A stretch of 64,000 nt of DNA from Theocolax elegans (lineage: Eukaryota > Arthropoda > Insecta > Hymenoptera > Cerocephalidae), in contig CM047425.1 of the NCBI GenBank assembly GCA_026168455.1, positions 22,026,648-22,090,647 of the forward strand. Reading direction: 5' to 3'. The position numbers were made by a program, and so were the translations under genes. The notes under the pieces were generated by a model. It made no database searches. It had not been told where the DNA came from and saw nothing but the letters and a program-made list of their open reading frames with translations. The stretch's first letter is position 1; each line of letters begins with the position of its first letter. Positions 56,191 through 64,000 of the stretch are shown here, one piece after another.

Positions 56191-57040
56191 TATATACATC
56201 CTGTTACGTACAATTCGAGCCTAACTCGAATCGACGTACATACACGCGTTCCAAAATCGGTACCAACGACCGCGCCCGGACCCAATCGGTCATTGACACC
56301 CGCATCGATCCCGTCAGCAAAAAACGTTCAGCAACAGCACGAGCCTCCTCACAATTCGCGACTGTTGCCAAGCGATTTGCGCAAGCTTGCAATTGACACA
56401 TCGAAAAAAGAACGAATTAGGAAGGACCCCCCGATTTACGCGAGCGCGGAACGAAAAAATCGATAAGCCGTTGAAGTGATCGAACGCAAGAGCCGACACA
56501 ACCTCCGGAACGATTGGTCACGTCTTGACCAACTTGGAGTTGCTTGAGTTAATTAAAGAAATTTTAATCAAAATTAAATATGAAAAATTTATTGTTTCTT
56601 TTGCCCTAATAATCTTTAATTTCTTATTTTCTTCATAACCTTACTCCAAATTAAGCAATTTGAGCTTCTTTTATTTCAAACCATATTTACTTGAACTCAA
56701 CTTTCTTCTGGTTTTTGGTTAGAGTACCTATCTTTATTTCTTTCCGCGTTGAAAGCGATCAAACTGGAAGTAATTTTTACTAATATTATTATTAGATATC
56801 GAATATTTCCCGTAAAAGTGGTCATTGGAAAGAGATAACTTGGATTTCTTCACATTTTTATATTATAAATGACATACCAAAGTTAGGATAAAATCCCCTT
56901 GTTAGTAGAAATGGGTGCGATACCTAAAACACGTCGGAACTCATTATCCCCCGTCAGGTCAGATCAAGATAACGACGAAAGTATTGCGATAAAGAATCCT
57001 AGTAAATACAAAAAATTAACTAAATTATTTAAAGACTCTT
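56191..57040. other. Gene-free; possible LTR start and one repeat arm
   Basis: TGTTACGTACAATTCG at 56200 looks like the start of another TGTxACG LTR, but no matching end is visible. 56560-56880 is one arm of the 25963-26490 inverted repeat family. 56900-57040 may be the leader of the Gypsy element that follows. Confidence 0.4.
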
Positions 57041-57041
57041 C

Positions 57042-57900
57042 ATGGAGACGATAGGGTCTTATTTCTGGTTGGTAAATACGCGAAATCTACATAACACCAC
57101 TCCTACCGATCATCCGTCCGAGAAATATCGAAACGCCGAAGCCACAGGTTTTTCTCTAAACCCGCCAGAACGAGCAAATGTTGCTATTTTAGAAACTGAA
57201 GTTGATAGGCTAAGCCTGAACCCAATCACCGCGTACCCACCACAAAAACGCATGGGAAAATACCGAACGTCCATTCCCCTCTAACAAATTACACATCGTT
57301 AGAACAATCTCTAAAACAAATGATAGAAATTCAAAAACAGCTAGTCAGGACATTAAAAGAACTCCGACGCTCTCACCAGAAACTATCGTTCACGAGTCAA
57401 ACAGAATTGTAGACTCGACCCCATTAATTGAGACTCCAACGCGCGAAATTTCTTTAGTTAACCGCGTAATTCCACCGAACCACTCTAGACAACACGCTCC
57501 GAATCATGTAAACGCGCAAGAAATATCTATCGCTAATATCGGACGATTGAACGTGTCCCAAGCAATGAACCTAATACCAATATTCAACGGTGACTCTGAT
57601 TATTTAAACCTATTTAGGATAATTACGAATACAATAATGAGCGTCATCACAATCAAAACGATCGCCGAGAAAGAAGAAATAACGATTATTGTAGCGACAA
57701 TCGGTGCTACCCGCGCGACAGGACATCTACTCAACGTTTTCCGAAAAATACAAATAACGCTCGCGCGAATCCAGGGTCAAGTTACTCGATTCGGTATCCA
57801 GCCAGACAGGTAGAGGATCAAACATATAGGAGCAATGCGTCGAACCAGAATTTAAACTGGCAAAACGCTCAACATCATTCTCAAGTATCGAGCGCGTAAA
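57042..57900 (+). pseudogene. Second Gypsy element, gag region, broken
   Basis: Coding-like blocks in shifting frames: 57042-57284, with Pro/Asn-rich sequence, and 57547-57813 (SQAMNLIPIFNGDSDYLNLF), the latter resembling the gag capsid start of errantivirus-type Gypsy elements (IPIFxGDxxxLNxF). No zinc knuckle is recognised. It precedes an aspartic protease and reverse transcriptase on the same strand, which supports the assignment. Confidence 0.55.
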
Positions 57901-57939
57901 CATGGCTATTTTTTAAAAACGGGACGTCAACCACCCATC

Positions 57940-59400
57940 GTGATTTTAAAAGGAGAAAAGTTAACGGAAGGAAAAGCAAGATTTTTCGCGGATACAGCAG
58001 CAGACATATCCGTCATCAAAAAAGGAGCACTGAAAACAGAAACACCTATACACAAGGGTCAAATCATCGAAGTGAGAGGGGTCACACAAGGATCAACCTA
58101 CAGTCTAGGCAAAGCAATACTAGAGTTATGCGGTATTCCATACACAGTACATGTAGTATCGATTTTCCCATAAGTACGAACGGGCTGCTCGGACGGGACC
58201 TAATGAACGAATTTTCCGGCGCTATCGACGCCGTCGCACAGATTTTTAAGTTAAATGGCCTAACAATCTCCTTTGCAGTAGATGAGACAATTGAAATTCC
58301 CCCACGTATGAGAAGAGTAATAGGTGCACGAGTTTTAAACACAGAAACAAAAATTGGTACCCTTAACCCATGTATAGGAAGGAATACTATTCGGAAACTT
58401 CGTAGTCGAAAATCACGATGGAAAAGTATACGTCAAATGCATCAACACAACGAATAAAACAATACAGATACCAGTTCCAATAATAAAATTGCACGTATGC
58501 GAAATAGCTCGAGATTGGACGACTACAAACGCAAAGGAGAACAAGGACGTCAGCGAGTGCAAAATACAAGGCACAATCATCAGACGATTAATGAATACAA
58601 AATCAAAATTCGAAACTCATACCGAGGTACGTGACCTCAACCAAATGCTGACGCGCGACACCGCCCGAAGAGACAAACGCGTCAAGGCGATTTTAAAGTT
58701 AGTCGATTTAGACGGAGCTAATAAAGAAGAACTACATAAAGGCAATTGTAAGAGAATTCGCACTCGAGAGGCTCTAGCCGCCACTCATCTTCTGATACAC
58801 AAAGTAAATGGCGCTTAGTAACAGATTTTAGACAACTCAACGAAGCAACAATCGAGAGCTGTCACCCATTGCCATTCACCAGCGACATACTAGAGAGCCT
58901 GGCATCAGCTAATTTTATCACGGTTATGGACCACAAAAGCGGGTATTATCAGGTGAAAATGGATACTGAATCAGCAAAATACACCACATTTTCTGCTCCA
59001 CTCGGAAATCACGCCCAACAGCACTTGCAGTACAAGAGAATGGCCATGGGACTACGAGACGCATCAGCGACGTTCGCGAGAGCGATGTCTCTCGCAATGG
59101 ATGGACTTCAAGGCTGCAAAGTTCAAATATACCTAGACGACCTGATGATATATACGCAAACACTGGAAGAACATGGGAAATGACTACGAAGAGTACTAAG
59201 GAGAATCGTAGACGCGAATGTAACGATAGAACCCAAAAAATGCCAATTCCTGACAAGCGAAGCAAGCGTGTTAGGACACATCGTGGGGAGCAGTACATGT
59301 TTGACGTAGTATACAGACCAGGAAAACAAAACAACACTGCAGATGCACTCTCACGCAACCCAGTCATAAAGGAAGGAGATATAAACCCAGAACTACCTTG
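57940..59400 (+). pseudogene. Second Gypsy element, protease and reverse transcriptase, broken
   Basis: Protease: ARFFADTAADISVIKKGAL (DTA in place of DTG) from about 57973, then GLLGRDLMNEFSGAIDA at 58181 in another frame. Reverse transcriptase: KWRLVTDFRQLNEATIE at 58808, VMDHKSGYYQVKMD at 58926, MAMGLRDASATFARAM at 59041, and the active-site YLDDLMIY at 59131. An in-frame TGA at 59181-59183 is followed by KKCQFLTSEASVLGHIVG. Directly after that, VVYRPGKQNNTADALSRNP at 59307 is the very end of RNase H, so most of RNase H was deleted. No integrase follows. The DTG-to-DTA change would by itself alter the protease active-site turn. Confidence 0.8.
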
Positions 59401-59558
59401 AGCTCAATTATACGAACTCGCCGAGAACCAAGAGAACGTAAAGATCACTCACACCGACCAACACCAGCAAAGCAAAAATTTAAAATATAGAACTACGCAC
59501 GAGGAATACTAAACGCCCGAGATCACAAACCGACAGCTCCGACAATGAAAGCAAATAC

Positions 59559-60362
59559 ATGAAACAAATGTATGACGATTCAATCGCGTACCGAAAAGGA
59601 GAAATCCTAGCAGTAAGGAATTCGGACGAAGGATTCTACTTGTGCATAGCCCTAGAGACCGCTCGCTCCGGCGATAGCGCATTCCGTATACAATGGCTCA
59701 CCCAACTACCGCGCAAAACCAATACTTACAGAATAGACTATGAGGATAGGTGTCTATTCGATTGTGTTCTAACCAACGTCAACCTGAAATCAAAAGCCAA
59801 CGGCACATACCGTCTAGGTTTACGGGAACGTGCAAGAATCGAAACGGTCCTCGCCCGTTCACTAGCAGCTGAGCGCCAAGCTGAGAAGGAATCTCACTCG
59901 AATTACGATTCGGAGGAGCCGATACTCAGCCAAGGGAAGCACAACGTAAAAGTAAACAACATCCCTGAAGAGGAAAGTCTAAACCGAGGAGTCCAAGCCG
60001 CAAGCACACCCCAAACGAGCGTAACACAGAAAAACACAAAATCACAACCATCATCATCACCAATTAACAAAGAGGAACCATCTGTCACGGACGACATGGA
60101 ACCCATTAACGTGCTACTTATTATTATACATTCTTGGCAGTCAACCGAAATGAAGAAATCAAACTCATTAAAATATTACACAATTCTACCCAATAGGCAA
60201 CTTCTACGAGAGACCTACGAGATTATAAAGATAAATTATAAAACGCAAAACGTTACGATACAAAACGGATCCATTATCAAAACCGTGCAAATGAATAAAA
60301 TAAAAAAAGCACCCGACGTTATCTTAGAGCATCAAGACGAAAAGCACGAATTACAAAAATAA
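59559..60362 (+). CDS. Open 267-residue ORF of Gypsy element, BAH/SH3-like N-terminus
   Basis: Long open frame with an N-terminal domain of about 100 residues: YRKGEILAVRNSDEGFYLCI, FRIQWLTQLPRK and YEDRCLFDCVLTNVNLKSK, followed by an Arg-rich helix (LRERARIETVLARSLAAE). The beta-rich start recalls BAH or SH3-like modules sometimes found at the end of retroelement polyproteins; the match is by texture only. The middle (residues 115-180) is polar, Ser/Thr/Asn-rich. The C-terminus (YTILPNRQLLRETYEIIKIN) is basic. It is the only undamaged frame of the element. Confidence 0.45.
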   Translation: MKQMYDDSIAYRKGEILAVRNSDEGFYLCIALETARSGDSAFRIQWLTQLPRKTNTYRIDYEDRCLFDCVLTNVNLKSKANGTYRLGLRERARIETVLARSLAAERQAEKESHSNYDSEEPILSQGKHNVKVNNIPEEESLNRGVQAASTPQTSVTQKNTKSQPSSSPINKEEPSVTDDMEPINVLLIIIHSWQSTEMKKSNSLKYYTILPNRQLLRETYEIIKINYKTQNVTIQNGSIIKTVQMNKIKKAPDVILEHQDEKHELQK

Positions 60363-60518
60363 TAAGCAAAGGAGGGAAGGAGAAGAATAATAATGAGAAT
60401 GAACACAAATTAAAAATAAATGATTTAATAACAATAAGAATAACAATTAAAACTAGACAACAACAAGACAAATACATAAACGACGAATAGTAACAAAATT
60501 ATAATAAAAATCAACAGA
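60363..60518. other. Purine-rich then AT-rich spacer
   Basis: GCAAAGGAGGGAAGGAGAAG at 60365-60384 could be the polypurine tract of the Gypsy element, but no LTR beginning with TG follows directly. Confidence 0.35.
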
Positions 60519-61500
60519 TCACGAACAACCAGGAAGAGCTTCTACGCAGATACGCCGATGACGCTTGAGGGCCTCCGGCCCAAATCCATGGCCACAACAA
60601 TCACAAAGTCGAAGAGTACCATGCTTCTCACGCACATGACGCATGAGAACCTTCCGCACCTTATACGGTTTGTCGCAAAATTCGCAGATTAAAGCGTCAG
60701 AACCAGGGCACCGGTGTCGTGCCGCATAATAAAGCGCCGCCGCCTTCGTCGCCGATACGTGGTGACAACCCGCTTCCGGACACTCGTACGACCGGGAACG
60801 CCGCGACGTCACAACTTCATACGCGTCAGCGTCCCAAGAAAACAAAGAAATTGTTAAATTTACTTGTGCGCCGAACTGTTCCAACAAGTTCCGCCGACGT
60901 TCACAGCCTCACTAAAAGTGACCCCCAAATTAATCACCTGGTGATAAACAAAATCACGTACGTACACTAGAGTACCGGGTCGTTTGACCACAATCTCGAA
61001 GAGTATATTATGCAAGCGCAGAAATTCGGGTGTCACAATTGAATTCTTATGTTGGTGAAGCGTGGAACAACCATGCAACCAGGCGTTGGCAGCGTCTCCA
61101 GCCGCCCGCATTTCATGAACGGCATTAACGAGAACTTTGCATAAATCCCAACCGCAGTCTGGGTGCACGAACAACCATAACTTACATGCACCTTCTAAAC
61201 CCCAGTGCAGCAAGTTACAGGAGTCCAGGAACCCATCCTCCGAATAAATTTCTCAAAAAGACTCGTGTCCAGCCGAATAGAACGTCGGCACGTTGATACC
61301 GACCGCGGGTTCTATATGGCGATTATGCCGCCAATGAATATGCTGCGGAACAGCCTCAAGGAACGAGCGCCCGCAGCCAGGCATCTTCTCGAAATTCATT
61401 CCGTAAGCCCGAACCTATCCCGGAGCACTCACCCGCGCAATCGCGTCGGCGAGAGTCTTTTCGGCAGCGTCCAGACTCACTGGAATTCCCCGAGGTCCCG
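60519..61500 (-). pseudogene. JmjC-domain protein with C2H2 zinc fingers, broken
   Basis: Minus strand. From 61490 the frame reads GIPVSLDAAEKTLADAIARV, a TAG, then PAVGINVPTFYSAGHESF, an in-frame TGA (61253-61255), YSEDGFLDSCNLLHWG, GACKLWLFVHP, IVTPEFLRLHNILFEIVV, RPGTLVYVRDFVYHQVINLG and FSEAVNVGGTCW. This is the order of a Jumonji-C fold (N-terminal sheet, HxE/D metal site, SPxLLxxxxIP helix, QxPGxxV, YHxxxNxG distal His, AEAVN). The first iron ligand is lost: the codon at 61244-61246 encodes Tyr in YSED where His is expected. A frameshift near 60880 leads to zinc fingers, ECPEAGCHH, LICEFCDKPYKVRKVLMRH and CDCCGHGFGPEALKRH, ending at 60519. Confidence 0.72.
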
Positions 61501-62111
61501 ATATCTAGAAAAGAAAGAAAAATCCACACACACATATATATATACACAAATATATGAATATATATATATATATTGTGACTACCGGTCGTCATAAGCCCTC
61601 TCTATCTCTTTTTATCGCGTTAAAGTAGTATCTTCCCTTTCTTTTCAGGTCGCCACAACCTATATATATATATATATATATATAAAAGACTTTGAAATGA
61701 ATTCGTTGCTTTCGTAGTTAATGAATTTATACGTGCAATGCATTTACTCGGATTTTCCTTGAATGAAATTTGAAGTGTTTGAATTCGGTTGCATATGCTA
61801 TGCTATCTTGCGCTTAGCTTTTCCGGGAAGAACTGAGTGCTCTGGGGTCAATTCGAAGTGTTTTTTTTTCTTTGTTGGAGTGTAGTTATTCATCAGCGTT
61901 TTTTGGAAGCGTTACTACTCGTTAGTTTACTATAATACTGTAAGTATTGTCCTTTTCTACGTATATACATATATATTTTTTTATTTATTATTATACACCC
62001 AATTGATTTATTCTTTGCAGAAGAATTATTTACGATCATAACAAACTTCTTTGCCCGTCAGATCCCACGAGGTTTTGATTCCGAACCAGTCTATACGCTG
62101 ATCTTATAGAG
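61501..62111. other. Gene-free stretch with TA microsatellites
   Basis: TA tracts lie at 61533-61573 and 61661-61684. 61690-62100 has T-rich intron-like texture with CTTTGCAG at 62015-62022 as a possible acceptor before the SIAH-like remnant, which would make it a downstream exon of a longer transcript. Confidence 0.4.
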
Positions 62112-62852
62112 ATGGAGCTAGATGATCGCTTCGTGCAGATACCTCCTAACGAGGCCGAATGGGTCCTGCTGACGAGATTTGGGTAGTAATTCTACGCAGG
62201 AATCGTCGTCCAGTTGGGCGTCGCCGACAGGTAAAACATCTCTCTTCTTTTCTCATTTTTTTTATTATTATTACTATTATACATATAATTATTTTTCTTT
62301 CTGTTATTATTGTTATTATTATTATTACTACTATTATTAAAACTTTTCTCTTTCTGATTCTCCCTTAGGATTCCTCCCGGCGAGGCGGAAATGTTCGGAT
62401 TGCTCACCATGTTGCTAATCCTCCTAGGACTCAGCAGGCGTTGTTCTAGGTCCTGTAATCCTATTCACAGTGTACAGGCGTCCAGCCTCCAGAACTCTTT
62501 AGTTGAAACAGCTTCCGAAAGCCCATGTGCTCAACAAGTTGTTCCTATGGATTTGCCTCAAGATCTGCAGCAGGAATAAAATCTCGCTTTGCTGACCCTG
62601 TTTGCTTGTGTCCTGTGTGATGATATTATAACGCCAGATTATGACACAAGCGCCAATGGTCATGCCTTGTGCGGTAACTGCAACGAAAGAGTAACTTGGT
62701 GTCCGCTTTGTGTGTCGCGCCCTTTGTCTCGGAGCTGTCTCCTGGAGAGGATTGCATGATATCTACGATTTCCTTGCAGATATCAGGCGAGCGGATGTCG
62801 GATACTCCCAAAGGGTGACGTGTGGCATCGACATGTCAACCATTGTGAATAA
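62112..62852 (+). pseudogene. SIAH-like RING plus SINA zinc finger protein, broken
   Basis: ATG 62112 opens a short frame (DDRFVQIPPNEAEWVLLT) ending in TAG at 62184-62186. A candidate intron follows (donor near 62230, T-rich, acceptor CTCCCTTAG at 62368), and the next exon begins with the similar phrase IPPGEAEM. In one frame with stops at 62577-62579 (TAA) and 62757-62759 (TGA) it encodes a RING finger, CVLC…GHALCGNCNERVTWCPLC, then SRSCLLERIA and a SINA-type finger FPCRYQASGC…HVNHCE, ending with TAA at 62850-62852. The RING-plus-CxxC/HxxC order is that of SIAH ubiquitin ligases; the substrate-binding beta sandwich is missing. Two stops argue for a pseudogene or retained fragment. Confidence 0.68.
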
Positions 62853-64000
62853 AAGGATGTGACGTTGTAAAATGCACAACGCACAAGACATGCACATGAC
62901 TTGTATTTACAAGTCATGTGCATGCATAACTTAACGTTAGCTCGCGATCGCGTTGCAGGTAGCGAATCCCTCGCTGGCGGACCTAAGTGCACCGATGTAC
63001 TTTTAAATAAATATTGATACCCACGGTACGGGTATGTTGTAGTGACGGAGCGGACAAAAGGCGCGACCAATACCCCACGGTAACACGCGGACCACGAGCC
63101 AGACCACAGCCGAGATGTATCGTGAGCCAAGGACCAAGCCCAGATCGTCTCACGATACCTGGCGTATCCGCTGCTTATGTCAACAAGACAGGAGGTTAGG
63201 CGGCGTCCTAACCTCAACCGTCACACGTGCTCAGCAGACGATGACGGATGAGATGGCGCACGGGTGCGCGCGCGCCAAACTTCGCGCAACTAGCCAAGAG
63301 AGCCAGGGTGCTCCCCACCTTACACCCGTATACCGGGGAACGCGGCACCGACGGCGACGATCGTGCATCACTAGGCGAGGTGCGCGGGAAGGAGAGGTCA
63401 CTCGAGCAGCGAGAGTGTTGCGCGCGAAGAGTTCGAGTGAGCGACCGTCGGTGGGATTATGGAGAGAGCGTGCGAGTAGAGTAGAAGTCGCGGTATACCT
63501 AATATATGCGTACGAAGGTATACCACGGCATCATAGAGTATATAGATATATATATATACGGTGCGCGCACACATATATATGTGTATATACTATTGTATAG
63601 CGTGCGCACGCATACATACTCGCCGGTTGTAGATGTGGGTATGCGCCGAAAGTATGATTAGATTAATTAATTATTTTAGGTAGATCGCGTCGTTCATTAA
63701 TTAAGTAAAAATATGTAGATCCGTCGGTAGAGTGTGGGACGAATTATAGTAACTTTTAAAATGTATGTAGCTGTAAATAGTGGTTGAAAATAAATTTTAA
63801 TTGTTGTATGAGTGTGTCGGGATTAGTTAGTACTAATTATATAGCCGGTAGGCACGGGGCGACAGCACCGATATGGTAATTATTTATTTGTATTGCGCGC
63901 CTTCCGAGTGCCAGGGATGATTGGTAGCGTGATCGACCTAATAATTAATAAGTTGGTGGTGACGTAAACCACTATAAGTGGATAATCGGCCTTGACGGAA
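62853..64000. other. GC-richer gene-free end of window
   Basis: The palindrome ACATGACTTGTATTTACAAG with TCATGTGCATGCA on its right lies at 62892-62926. From 63030 to 63480 the sequence is GC-rich, with ORFs on both strands that lack protein-like composition; it resembles LTR or leader sequence of a retroelement that continues past the window. TA microsatellites are at 63540-63590. Nothing else recognised. Confidence 0.4.

Noticed and set aside
63115..63600. 161-codon ORF
   Set aside because: Arg/Ser-rich composition, competing open frames on both strands, and a microsatellite tail; it looks like LTR or leader DNA.

Overview
This window is arthropod nuclear DNA. It is AT-rich, has spliceosomal introns, and is packed with decayed transposable elements, including helicase-type (Helitron-like) ends, solo LTRs and Polinton/Maverick fragments. 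A hymenopteran such as an ant is my best guess, but that is inference; no host marker gene settles the species.

Layout. 1-7276: the structural half of a Polinton (Maverick, adintovirus-like element). It encodes a packaging ATPase, a small basic pX-like protein, an unknown acidic protein, a parvovirus-type phospholipase A2 protein, a chromodomain integrase, a double jelly-roll major capsid protein, an unknown protein, an adenain-like protease and an unknown protein. Genes overlap or abut. Several carry single stops or frameshifts, while four reading frames are still open. No protein-primed DNA polymerase is present. 7583-7714 is a tandem repeat that may belong to the element's end. 8584-30000 is a repeat mosaic: Helitron-like elements with GC hairpin 3' ends, a solo LTR with perfect 4-bp target duplication, a 5-kb tandem duplication (10285-15283 and 15284-20250), an inverted copy of the same material (22080-24660), a head-to-head Helitron palindrome at 21264 and a near-perfect 1-kb palindrome at 24858-25856.

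Embedded in this are two copies of one small three-exon gene for a secreted four-cysteine peptide (26696-27382 and 40992-41669, minus strand). Both have canonical splice sites and a TATA/initiator promoter at correct spacing. They are the only host-like genes here that look functional.

30448-33900 holds a broken ORF with a Cys/His cluster, a field of ATCGAT-rich palindromes, and a promoter-led unknown ORF. 34557-38939 is a minus-strand, non-autonomous LTR retrotransposon (PBS matching initiator Met tRNA, PPT, two 0.6-kb LTRs) that was itself hit by a solo LTR. 39660-47690 holds a DDE transposase fragment, nested hairpin elements, a 0.5-kb MITE, a second, badly decayed Polinton (minus strand) and a Crypton-like tyrosine recombinase pseudogene. 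50291-51666 is an element with inverted arms of 28-bp tandem repeats. 53754-60362 holds two Gypsy-type remnants and an R1-like endonuclease fragment. 60519-61500 is a JmjC plus C2H2 zinc finger pseudogene and 62112-62852 a SIAH-like RING/SINA remnant.

Most of the DNA is best read as a graveyard of mobile elements of at least eight kinds. The two Polinton copies share homologous genes and can be used to calibrate each other's damage.
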